From Oscillospiraceae bacterium (GTDB lineage: Bacteria; Bacillota; Clostridia; Oscillospirales; Oscillospiraceae): a stretch of 6,355 nt of DNA. The position numbers and the translations under genes were made by a program. The notes beneath the pieces were generated by a model, which worked only from the letters and a program-made list of their open reading frames with translations, did no database searches and had not been told where the DNA came from. Positions 1 through 5,646 of the stretch are shown in pieces. The DNA is taken from assembly GCA_016287555.1 (NCBI GenBank), contig JAEFAK010000102.1:1-6355 (forward strand), given 5' to 3'. Numbering within the stretch: the first letter of the stretch is position 1; every line of letters begins with the position of its first letter.

Positions 1-93
1 TGTGCTGAGCAAGTGAATGTAATTCGGGTCTTTATGCACTTCAAATACTCATCAGATGTTATATACGAAAGAAAGTTGCCAATAATGGACTTG

Positions 94-399
94 CTATTGC
101 TGCGGCGGGAAAAAATCATACCCTAATATCTCCAAAACTATAATAATGGCGTAGAAAGCAACGATTGAATTGAAAAATACCGAAATAATAGTCAACAAAG
201 TATAGTATTTGCCTGTTTTTTCTTTACGGTATAGTCTATATGAAACTACGGCGGTTGCAGAACCTAAAAAGCAAATTATCCCCAAAATCATTTGAAGTGG
301 ATAATGCCCTTGACTAGCGTAGATAAATCTCGCGCCAGTTACAATACCTGCAATCACTACAACAACCAAAAGAATCAAAGTTAAGGTCTGTTTTTTCAT
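94..399 (-). CDS. Small three-helix membrane protein, function unknown
   Basis: This 101-residue protein is not one I recognise. It is very hydrophobic, with three likely membrane segments at about residues 6-28, 35-56 and 66-93. Short charged stretches separate them, notably RLYRKEKTGK around 55-64, which probably faces the cytoplasm. There is no lipobox or catalytic motif, and the tail ends in FFPPQQ. The ATG at 399-397 fits a start because an extended -10 promoter lies about 35 bases upstream, although the ribosome binding site (GAG/TTAG) is weak. Its DNA is AT-rich, unlike the GC-rich operon to the right, and a terminator separates the two, so it is a separate transcription unit and may be of foreign origin. 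A small immunity-type or generic inner-membrane protein is possible, but nothing in the sequence proves either. That it is a real gene is moderately likely. Confidence 0.6.
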   Translation of the reverse strand: MKKQTLTLILLVVVVIAGIVTGARFIYASQGHYPLQMILGIICFLGSATAVVSYRLYRKEKTGKYYTLLTIISVFFNSIVAFYAIIIVLEILGYDFFPPQQ

Positions 400-582
400 C
401 TACTAACTCTATTTTGTTCCAATTTTATACTGATTGTACCATTTCCAATAGTCCAAATCAAGCAAGAACGGGGTGGCCAATAAACCCCCTCATTACTTAA
501 CACTCTGATGGAAATGCGAGAAATTGTATTTTTAATGCTTAATTGATTTCAGCACGCTTTATCTCGGATAGAGATTCGTACG
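400..582. other. AT-rich intergenic stretch between the operon end and the small membrane protein
   Basis: I see no credible gene here. The stretch holds the promoter at 433-461, a weak GGGGT/ACCCC inverted repeat (470-474 with 484-488), a small ATCTC/GAGAT hairpin (561-565 with 571-575) and the 10-base palindrome TTCGTACGAA (575-584) beside the terminator. Base composition changes from AT-rich to GC-rich around 550-590. Confidence 0.5.
433..461 (-). promoter_or_regulatory. SigA/sigma-70 type promoter with extended -10
   Basis: Read on the minus strand, the -35 box is TTGATT (461-456), followed by a 17-base spacer and the -10 box TACAAT (438-433). A TG one base before the -10 gives the extended form TGGTACAAT. 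Transcription would start near 426, leaving a 5' leader of about 27 bases before the ATG at 399 of the small membrane protein. Spacing and both boxes fit the vegetative sigma factor consensus well. The start point is inferred. Confidence 0.6.
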
Positions 583-643
583 AAAAAGACCACCCGTCCG
601 CCGGGTGGTCTTTATATTGTCGTCTTATCTGCGCTTTATCTCG
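555..643. repeat. 12-bp direct repeat flanking the operon terminator
   Basis: CGCTTTATCTCG occurs at 555-566 and again at 632-643, with the terminator between. The right copy is the 3' end of the mobB-like gene; read on the minus strand it codes for the EIKR near the C-terminus. The left copy lies in the AT-rich spacer, where the minus strand could read EIKRAEIN and then stop. It may be a remnant of a duplicated gene end or a recombination junction. A 12-base match can also arise by chance in a window this size. Confidence 0.4.
583..613 (-). terminator. Intrinsic terminator of the ECF/MobB operon
   Basis: GACCACCCG (588-596) and CGGGTGGTC (602-610) form a perfect 9-bp GC-rich stem around a 5-base loop. 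Three A:T pairs extend it (585-587 with 611-613). On the minus strand the stem is followed by a U-run (TTTTT, 587-583). It begins about 11 bases after the TAA of the mobB-like gene, so it should end transcription of the whole leftward operon. The plus strand has only a short T run after the stem, so this is mainly a minus-strand terminator. Confidence 0.9.
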
Positions 644-1314
644 ATCTTTACGACCGAATCGGCCGTCAGGCCCGTGTCCTTGAGCGTCGAGACGATGCCG
701 AGGCTGGCCCCGCGCAGTATGTCCCGCACGAAGGGGAGCAGCGGGACGGGCCTCCCGTCGACCGTGAGGGTGACGTCGGCGTCCGGTTCGTCCCCGGCGG
801 CGACGGCCTCGGCGTAGGGCAGGGCGCAGTCGCCCGTCCCGGCAAACCACATCATGACGAGCTCGGCGACGTCGCCGACCGCGTCGGGGGAGATGCGGCG
901 GAGGGGGAGGCTCACGTCCTCGTCGGTGACGACGGCGAGCAGCTTTTCCGGCTCGCGGCAGCGCAGGTCCGTCCGGCCTCGCAGCACCTCTATCTGCGGG
1001 ACGCCGGGTATCTCCCAGCCCTCCGCGAGGATGAGGTCGACGTTTCCGAGCTTTTCGCGCAGCGTCTCGAAGGAGACGGGGCGGTTTATGAGCAGGGCCG
1101 CGTGGCGGGAGTTTGCTATGGCGACGGCGTCGGCCCCGGCCTCGGTGAAGCGCCAGGTGTCCTTGCCCTCGTGATCCATCTGGAATTCGTGCCCGTCGCG
1201 CTTGAGCACGCCGACGCGCAGCCCCTTCCCGCGCAGGACGGGGATGAGCTTTTCTATGAGGGTCGTCTTGCCGGCGTTCGACCAGCCGACGAAGCTTATA
1301 ACGGGCGTTTCCAT
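625..1314 (-). CDS. mobB: Molybdopterin-guanine dinucleotide biosynthesis protein MobB, C-terminally extended
   Basis: MobB is a cytoplasmic GTP-binding P-loop protein that assists MobA in attaching GMP to molybdopterin and in delivering the finished cofactor to Mo/W enzymes. The 229-residue product has a Walker A loop, GWSNAGKT, at residues 10-17. It also has the MobB signature KRDGHEF...D..GKDTWR...AGA at about 39-62, and ILAEGW at about 96-101 followed by PQIEVLR, as in family members. Classical MobB is about 170 residues. Here a tail from about 160 onward contains VDGRPVPLLPFVRDIL and a STLK stretch, an extension I associate with clostridial MobB proteins; its role is unknown. The ATG at 1314 has AGGAGG six bases upstream and overlaps the end of the EcfT gene by 19 bases. 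It is the last gene before the terminator. The family call is secure; a direct role in the transport system is inferred from position. Confidence 0.9.
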   Translation of the reverse strand: METPVISFVGWSNAGKTTLIEKLIPVLRGKGLRVGVLKRDGHEFQMDHEGKDTWRFTEAGADAVAIANSRHAALLINRPVSFETLREKLGNVDLILAEGWEIPGVPQIEVLRGRTDLRCREPEKLLAVVTDEDVSLPLRRISPDAVGDVAELVMMWFAGTGDCALPYAEAVAAGDEPDADVTLTVDGRPVPLLPFVRDILRGASLGIVSTLKDTGLTADSVVKIEIKRR

Positions 1315-2039
1315 AGTATACCTCCTGTGACTATCGCCGCGGCGGCGAGGACGTGGACGATGAGGACGATCCAGTCCGCCCGGCGCATCCTCAGCCTGCG
1401 CATGCTCGTGCGGCGCGGATTTGCGCGGAAGGCGCGGGCCTCCATGGCGACGGAGAGCCGCTCGCTCCTGCGCACCGCCCCCGCGACTATGGGCAGGGAG
1501 AGGCTGACGTAGGCCTTCAGCCGCTTTCCGAGCGGCGCTTTTTTTATCCTCAGGCCGCGCATCTCCGCCGCGCTCAGGACGTCGCGCGCCTCGTCGCGCA
1601 GCATGGGCAGAAAGCGCAGCCCGGCCAGCACCATGAAGCTTATCTCATAGGGCACGCGCAGGCTGTCGAGCGCGAGCAGGTAGTCCCGCCGCTTCCCGGT
1701 CAGCACGATGAGCGCGGAGAATATGACGATGAGCAGCCGCAGCAGCACGCCCAGCGCCGCCAGCACGCCGCCCCTCGTTATGAGCGTCACGCCGCGCACG
1801 GCGATGAGCGGCCCGCCGCTCCTGTTGAAAATGCACTGGAGTATGAATACCGAGGCCGCGAGGCCCAGAAGGCCGCGGACTTTCTTCAGCGCGGGCAGCA
1901 GCGGCACGCGCCCGGCTATGAGCAGCAGCAGCGTATACGCCAGCACGACCGCCAGCACCTCCGGCGAGCGGAACGCGACCGCGACCGTCGTCAGCGAGAC
2001 GAGGATGAGGAGCTTTACCCTCGCGTCGAGCGCCGTCAT
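1296..2039 (-). CDS. ecfT: ECF transporter transmembrane coupling protein EcfT
   Basis: EcfT is the membrane subunit that links the two ATPases to the substrate-binding S component. The 247-residue protein has hydrophobic segments at about residues 10-23, 27-43, 56-71, 91-114 and 134-147, then the cytoplasmic coupling region. Two arginine coupling motifs are present, AEMRGL at 158-163 and MEARAF at 199-204, each marking a helix that docks in an ATPase groove. A last hydrophobic helix lies near the C-terminus (IVLIVHVLAAAAIV). I chose the ATG at 2039 because it overlaps the TGA of the preceding ATPase gene as ATGA and has AGGTG about 6 bases upstream. An in-frame GTG at 2066 would add nine residues and lacks that arrangement. 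The downstream mobB-like gene starts inside its last codons. The family call is strong; the substrate is not set by this subunit. Confidence 0.9.
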   Translation of the reverse strand: MTALDARVKLLILVSLTTVAVAFRSPEVLAVVLAYTLLLLIAGRVPLLPALKKVRGLLGLAASVFILQCIFNRSGGPLIAVRGVTLITRGGVLAALGVLLRLLIVIFSALIVLTGKRRDYLLALDSLRVPYEISFMVLAGLRFLPMLRDEARDVLSAAEMRGLRIKKAPLGKRLKAYVSLSLPIVAGAVRRSERLSVAMEARAFRANPRRTSMRRLRMRRADWIVLIVHVLAAAAIVTGGILWKRPL

Positions 2040-2668
2040 CCGAGCACCTGCTCTCTCGTTGCCCACGCCTCGATGAAGGCGCGCTCGTGCGATACGAAAA
2101 GGACGCCGCGCCCCTGCTCCGAGAGCTCGGTCAGGAGCCTGCCGAGCGTTTCGCGCGCGGGCATGTCGAGGCCGGAGGTCGGCTCGTCGAGCACGACGTA
2201 GTCCGTCCCCATCGCGAGCACGGCCGAGAGGACGACGCGCTGCATCTCCCCGCGGCTCAGCCGCCCGGGGAAGGCGCCGCGCAGCTCCGTCAGGCCGAAG
2301 AGCTCAAGGCAGCGCTCCGTGCGCGCACACGCCTCTTCCTCAGGCAGGCCCATGTTGTCAAGGCCGAAGCGGATCTCCTTTTCGACGGTCTCGCAGAAAA
2401 GCTGGCGCGACGGGTCCTGAAAGACGCAGCCGACGCGCTTTCCTATGCCGAAGAGGTCGAGCCCGGCGATATCCTCGCCGTCGACGGTTATGCGGCCCGT
2501 CGTCGGGCGCAGCAGCCCCGTCATAAGGCGGACGAGCGTCGTCTTTCCGCAGCCGTTGCGGCCCGTTACGGCGACGCGCTCGCCCGGGGCGAGGGTGCCG
2601 CAGAGGCCGTCCAGTATTCTCTTTTCCGATCCGGGGTAGGCGAAAGATACCCCGTCAAGGATGATCAT
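2036..2668 (-). CDS. ECF transporter ATP-binding protein (second ATPase)
   Basis: This 210-residue ABC ATPase should pair with the other ATPase to drive the ECF importer from the cytoplasmic side. In order it has the A-loop tyrosine Y11, Walker A GRNGCGKT (36-43), Q-loop VFQDP (82-86), signature LSRGEMQR (137-144), Walker B YVVLDEP (157-163) with catalytic E162, D-loop SGLD (165-168) and the switch histidine in SHE (193-195). The signature departs from canonical LSGGQ. The protein is short for an EcfA, ending soon after the nucleotide-binding core, with little of the C-terminal dimerisation extension seen in group II EcfA. The ATG at 2668 lies 14 bases inside the end of the preceding ATPase gene, and its own TGA overlaps the ATG of ecfT. 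ATPase function is clear; whether it corresponds to EcfA1 or EcfA2 is not. Confidence 0.9.
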   Translation of the reverse strand: MIILDGVSFAYPGSEKRILDGLCGTLAPGERVAVTGRNGCGKTTLVRLMTGLLRPTTGRITVDGEDIAGLDLFGIGKRVGCVFQDPSRQLFCETVEKEIRFGLDNMGLPEEEACARTERCLELFGLTELRGAFPGRLSRGEMQRVVLSAVLAMGTDYVVLDEPTSGLDMPARETLGRLLTELSEQGRGVLFVSHERAFIEAWATREQVLG

Positions 2669-3326
2669 GCAGCTTCCCGTCCCTGAGATAAAGAATGCGG
2701 CTCGCGTAAGGCGCGAGCGAGAGATCGTGTTCCACGGCGACGACGGCGTACCCGCCGCGCTTGAGGTCCTCTATCGCGGCGAGGACGAGCGCGCGGCTCT
2801 CCGCGTCGAGCCCGGTCATCGGCTCGTCGAAGACGACGGCGCAGGCGCCCATGAGGAGCGTCGCGGCTATCGTGACGAGCTTTTTCTGTCCGCCGGAGAG
2901 CTCCGCCGGGTCGCGCAGGGCGAGATCGGAGATGCCGAAGCGCTCCATGGCCCCGTCAACGCGCCGCCTTATCTCCTCCGGCTCGACGCAGAGGTTTTCA
3001 AGCCCGAAGGCGAGCTCGTCCTCGACGGTCGAGCATATGAGTTGGTCGTCCGGGTCCTGAAATACGAGGGCGACGTGCCGCGCGGCCTCGCCGAGGGGCA
3101 GGGAGGATATCTCCGCGCCGCCGACGGAAACGCTTCCGGAAAACTCGCCCTGCACGCTCGCGGGGATGACCCCCGTCAGGCATCTGCACAGCGTCGATTT
3201 CCCGCAGCCGGAGCGCCCTGCGAGTACGAGCGCTTCGCCCGCCTCGACCGAGAGCGAGACGCCGGAGAGTATGCTCCGCTCCCCGTCGTAGGAAAAGCGG
3301 AGGTTTGTTGCCTCTATTGCGCTCAT
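2655..3326 (-). CDS. ECF transporter ATP-binding protein (first ATPase)
   Basis: This 223-residue ABC ATPase is the first of the adjacent pair powering the ECF transporter. All motifs are present: A-loop Y13, Walker A GRSGCGKS (37-44), Q-loop VFQDPDDQL (88-96), canonical signature LSGGQKK (143-149), Walker B AVVFDEP (163-169) with E168, D-loop TGLD (171-174) and switch histidine EHD (199-201). The Q-loop form FQDPDDQ is typical of CbiO/EcfA-type ATPases, which separates it from exporter or drug-pump ATPases. The ATG at 3326 overlaps the TGA of the preceding gene as ATGA, with GAGG a few bases upstream, which argues for translational coupling. Like its partner it is short, with little C-terminal extension. 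Confidence 0.92.
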   Translation of the reverse strand: MSAIEATNLRFSYDGERSILSGVSLSVEAGEALVLAGRSGCGKSTLCRCLTGVIPASVQGEFSGSVSVGGAEISSLPLGEAARHVALVFQDPDDQLICSTVEDELAFGLENLCVEPEEIRRRVDGAMERFGISDLALRDPAELSGGQKKLVTIAATLLMGACAVVFDEPMTGLDAESRALVLAAIEDLKRGGYAVVAVEHDLSLAPYASRILYLRDGKLHDHP

Positions 3327-3829
3327 CTGACCTCTATCTCGCTGACGTATTTGGCGCAGCGCGTCCCGAATTCGTCGTCCGTTACGACGATGCGCAGCGG
3401 CCCCGTGCCGTTTTTGTCCCTGCTGCCGAGACCCTCGCCGTCCTTTGAATAGGCGAGGAAGATATTGTCGCTTTCATAGACTTCGTCGGCGGGGAAGGCG
3501 GTCACGTAGCCGTCCTCGGAGCGGACGACTATCTGCGCGCCCTCGGGCGCTCCCGCCTCGGCGAGCAGCGCGCGCAGCGGCACGCCGCGGAAAAGCCCCT
3601 CGTCGTTGGCGAAGCTCGAGGAGACTATCTCCTTCTGCGCCTCGATATAAGGCAGAGCCTTGAGCTCCTCTGCCGTGAAGACGCGGAGCGTCTCCCCGCC
3701 GGAGGTAACGGCGACGGAGCCGGATTCCGGCAGCTCGCCGGGGCGGTTCAGCACGGCGAGGACGGAGACCGCCGCCGCGAGGACGACGAAGACTATTATG
3801 ACTATGAGTACGCCTTTTCTCTTGCTCAT
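3323..3829 (-). CDS. Membrane-anchored sulfite-oxidase-fold (molybdopterin-binding-like) domain protein
   Basis: This 168-residue protein has one N-terminal membrane helix at about residues 7-27 after a basic start (MSKRKG). The rest is probably outside the membrane. Residues about 38-168 match the pattern of the oxidoreductase molybdopterin-binding domain (Pfam Oxidored_molyb type): FTAEELKALP (51-60), LFRGVPLRALL, a SEDGYVTAFPADEV stretch, ILAYS-like FLAYSKDGEGL, GPLRIV and a final YVSEIEV strand. The fold call comes from motif order, not a search. The cysteine that coordinates molybdenum in true sulfite-oxidase enzymes is not visible; the only cysteine lies near the C-terminus (TRCAKYV). 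It may therefore bind a ligand rather than catalyse. The start at 3829 is four bases after the stop of the SLH mini-protein and has a GGAAGGG ribosome site within that gene's last codons. It precedes the first ATPase with an ATGA overlap. Confidence 0.7.
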   Translation of the reverse strand: MSKRKGVLIVIIVFVVLAAAVSVLAVLNRPGELPESGSVAVTSGGETLRVFTAEELKALPYIEAQKEIVSSSFANDEGLFRGVPLRALLAEAGAPEGAQIVVRSEDGYVTAFPADEVYESDNIFLAYSKDGEGLGSRDKNGTGPLRIVVTDDEFGTRCAKYVSEIEVR

Positions 3830-3832
3830 TTC

Positions 3833-4141
3833 TTACCCTTCCTTTATCATGCGCGCCAGCGTGCAGGCAGCCTCGGCGCGCGTCGCTCCGGCGCCGGGAG
3901 CCGTATCCCCGCCTGCCAGCGCGGGCAGGAGATCCTGCTCAAGGGCCCACGCGGCCGCGTCCTCTATCGCGGCGACGGTCAGTGTCCTGACGGAGCCGAA
4001 GCCGCTGCCCGCGAGGGTCAGCGTATCGCGCAGGTACTTTTCCTCCGTGTGCTTTGCCGAAGCGGCGTCCGCGAATACGGCGCAGCCGAGCGCCAGCGCG
4101 AGCGCGAGGACGAGGGGAAGGATCCTTTTTACGAGCTTCAT
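3833..4141 (-). CDS. Secreted mini-protein with one SLH-like repeat
   Basis: The 102-residue product starts with a clear Sec signal peptide: basic MKLVKR, a Leu/Ala core at 8-18, then ADA at 24-26, a good signal peptidase I site. G19-C20 makes a poor lipobox, so lipidation is less likely. Residues about 55-100 resemble one S-layer homology (SLH) repeat: EDAAAWALEQDLLP (60-73), then a turn, P82, the hallmark TRAEA (87-91) and LARM (95-98). SLH repeats bind pyruvylated secondary wall polymers and usually occur in threes; a single repeat on its own is odd. Residues 28-54 match nothing I know. The ATG at 4141 has a strong AGGAGG eight bases upstream that overlaps the stop of the phosphoesterase gene. 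It may attach the extracytoplasmic parts of the system to the wall, which is an inference. Confidence 0.7.
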   Translation of the reverse strand: MKLVKRILPLVLALALALGCAVFADAASAKHTEEKYLRDTLTLAGSGFGSVRTLTVAAIEDAAAWALEQDLLPALAGGDTAPGAGATRAEAACTLARMIKEG

Positions 4142-4153
4142 GGCGTTATCCTC

Positions 4154-5092
4154 CTATCGGGTGATGAAGGGGACGAAAACGTCCGAGGGGGCGAAGTCCC
4201 CGTGGGTGCCGCGCCTGTCGGCGTAGACGGGATCGCCCGTCCCGTCCTGGACGTGCTGTCCGTGGTCCGCGAGAATGACGACGCGCCCGTCCCATGCCGC
4301 GAGCAGCTCGCCGCAGCGCGCGTCCGCGTCGGCTATGGCGGCGTCGGCCTCGGGCGAGCCGGGGCCGTATGCGTGGGAGGCGTCGTCGACGCCGTGGAAA
4401 TGCACGAAAAGGAGCGATACGTCGGTATGCTCCAGCGCGCAGTCGAGGATCTCGTCGTCCCCGGTGCCGCTGCCGTTGAGATCGGGCGAGAGCTCCATCT
4501 CGGCCCCCGGAAGGGCGAGTATCTGCGTGTCGCCCTCGGAGACGAAGGAGCGCAGGCCCGCCGCCGCGGCGCGGCCGAATATCGTCTCGCAGGCTATCTG
4601 ATGGATGCCGCGCCCCGTCACGCCGGTCGTTTTCGGCGGCTCGCCCGTCACCATGGCGGCGTAGTTGACGGGGGTGATGGTCGGGTAGACGGCGGCGCAG
4701 AAGCTCTGATCGAGCGCCGCGAGATTGGGGACGAGCCCGGCTTTCTCGGCGCGCAGGTAGGCGTCCAGACCGAGGCCGTCTATATATATCATCATGACGC
4801 GCTCGCCGCCCTCGAGCCATTTGTCCGCGAGCTTGGCCGCGTCCATGACCGTCCCGCAGGAGGGGTCCTCTATGAGGCCGACGAGGGGCTGCGAATGCTT
4901 GTAGTTTTCCGAGTAAAAGACGTCTCCGTCGGCGGTATAGACGAGGCAGGGCAGCGGCTCGGAGAAGCCGTTTTTCGCCTCGGCGGGCGCCGCCTTGCCG
5001 CCGGAGATGCGGATGAAGGAATAGGTCTTCGCCCCGCAGGCGGAGAGGAGGAGCAGGCAAAGGGCGGCGAAGACAAGGAGCGCTTTTTTCAT
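4154..5092 (-). CDS. Lipoprotein phosphoesterase, alkaline phosphatase/nucleotide pyrophosphatase superfamily
   Basis: This 312-residue extracytoplasmic lipoprotein carries a signal peptide ending in the lipobox LSAC (16-19). Metal and nucleophile sites of the type I phosphodiesterase/NPP family are all present: YIDG with D105, the nucleophile region PTITPVNY with T140 and N143, D236 and H240 in DDASHAYGP, D276-H277 in LADHG, and H297 in GTHG. This predicts a two-metal enzyme that removes phosphate or nucleotide groups from outside substrates. The substrate is unknown. The reading frame stays open upstream of 5092, but the ATG there starts a proper signal peptide, forms an ATGA overlap with the S-component gene stop and has GAGG nearby, so the longer version is not real. 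Placed between transporter subunit genes, it could trim a phosphorylated precursor before uptake, as an inference. Confidence 0.88.
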   Translation of the reverse strand: MKKALLVFAALCLLLLSACGAKTYSFIRISGGKAAPAEAKNGFSEPLPCLVYTADGDVFYSENYKHSQPLVGLIEDPSCGTVMDAAKLADKWLEGGERVMMIYIDGLGLDAYLRAEKAGLVPNLAALDQSFCAAVYPTITPVNYAAMVTGEPPKTTGVTGRGIHQIACETIFGRAAAAGLRSFVSEGDTQILALPGAEMELSPDLNGSGTGDDEILDCALEHTDVSLLFVHFHGVDDASHAYGPGSPEADAAIADADARCGELLAAWDGRVVILADHGQHVQDGTGDPVYADRRGTHGDFAPSDVFVPFITR

Positions 5093-5646
5093 TGCTTTTT
5101 GCCTCTTTTTATGCCGTAGCGCCGGAGCGCCTCGAGCAGGAAATGGCTTATTACGCCGCCTATCCCGCCGGAGAGCGCCGCGCAGAAGAGGCTGAGCAGC
5201 AGGGGGATGAGCGGCAGCGAGAAGAATACGACGTTGGTGCCCGCCGTCCCCGCGAGGTTGGCGAGGATGCCCGCGAGCATCGCCAGCGGGAGCGTGTCGG
5301 GCGTCCTGCGTATGATTAGGAAGACTATATCGACAAGCAGGCCAGGCAGCGTGTAGGTCAGAAGGCTGAGCGCCCCGTGCGAGCCGGAAAAGCCCGTTAT
5401 GATGACGAGGATGGCCTGCACGAGGGCCGTCAGCGTCGGCGCGCCGTGCTTGCCCGTCAGCCCGAAGGCGACGACTATCCACATCATGTACAGCCCGCCC
5501 GCGATCGCCCCGCCGGGTATCATCAGCGGGGAGGATATGAGGTGCGCCAGCGGGACGACGACGGGCTTTATCGCAATGCCCAGCGCCGCCATCGCCGCGA
5601 TTATCAGCAGGTCGCGGACGGTGAATCTCTTCAGGAGCTTCTTCAT
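5089..5646 (-). CDS. ECF transporter S component (substrate-binding membrane subunit), substrate unknown
   Basis: This 185-residue integral membrane protein has about six hydrophobic segments, near residues 13-33, 38-62, 68-90, 92-113, 119-140 and 142-170, the size and layout of ECF S components. The first helix (IIAAMAALGIAIK) has the small-residue Ala pattern through which S components pack on EcfT. Conserved-looking patches are GGAIAGGLYMMW (46-57), LTGKHGAPTL and TGFSGSHGAL. The loop arrangement recalls YkoE-like S components, but I cannot assign the substrate. It lacks the N-terminal Met-His metal-binding start of NikM/CbiM, so nickel or cobalt uptake is unlikely. The ATG at 5646 overlaps the stop of the preceding surface-protein gene as ATGA. 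The two ATPases and EcfT follow three genes later, so this looks like a dedicated (group I style) ECF transporter. Confidence 0.85.
   Translation of the reverse strand: MKKLLKRFTVRDLLIIAAMAALGIAIKPVVVPLAHLISSPLMIPGGAIAGGLYMMWIVVAFGLTGKHGAPTLTALVQAILVIITGFSGSHGALSLLTYTLPGLLVDIVFLIIRRTPDTLPLAMLAGILANLAGTAGTNVVFFSLPLIPLLLSLFCAALSGGIGGVISHFLLEALRRYGIKRGKKQ

Noticed and set aside
1..126. Plus-strand frame open from the window edge to a TAA at 124-126, about 41 residues
   Set aside because: It is short, has no recognisable motif, and overlaps the 3' end of the minus-strand membrane protein gene. It could be the tail of a convergent gene, but nothing supports this beyond the absence of stops.
575..584. 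Palindrome TTCGTACGAA as an operator or attachment core
   Set aside because: It is a single 10-base palindrome beside a terminator with no second copy and no regulator gene nearby; chance is sufficient.
539..850. Minus-strand frame running through the mobB 3' end and the terminator
   Set aside because: It is an out-of-frame Arg-rich shadow that passes through the terminator hairpin. Only its final EIKRAEIN stretch is of interest, and that is covered by the 12-bp repeat.
1353..2201. Plus-strand frame of about 282 residues antisense to ecfT
   Set aside because: Its composition is rich in Arg, Gln, His and Ala without structure, it has no supported start, and it lies opposite a convincing ecfT gene.
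4146..5060. Long minus-strand frame of about 304 residues inside the phosphoesterase gene
   Set aside because: It is an Arg/Pro-rich out-of-frame shadow typical of GC-rich DNA; the lipoprotein frame has the lipobox and all metal-site motifs.
4049..5119. Long plus-strand frame of about 356 residues
   Set aside because: It is the antisense shadow of the phosphoesterase gene, with no coherent domain.
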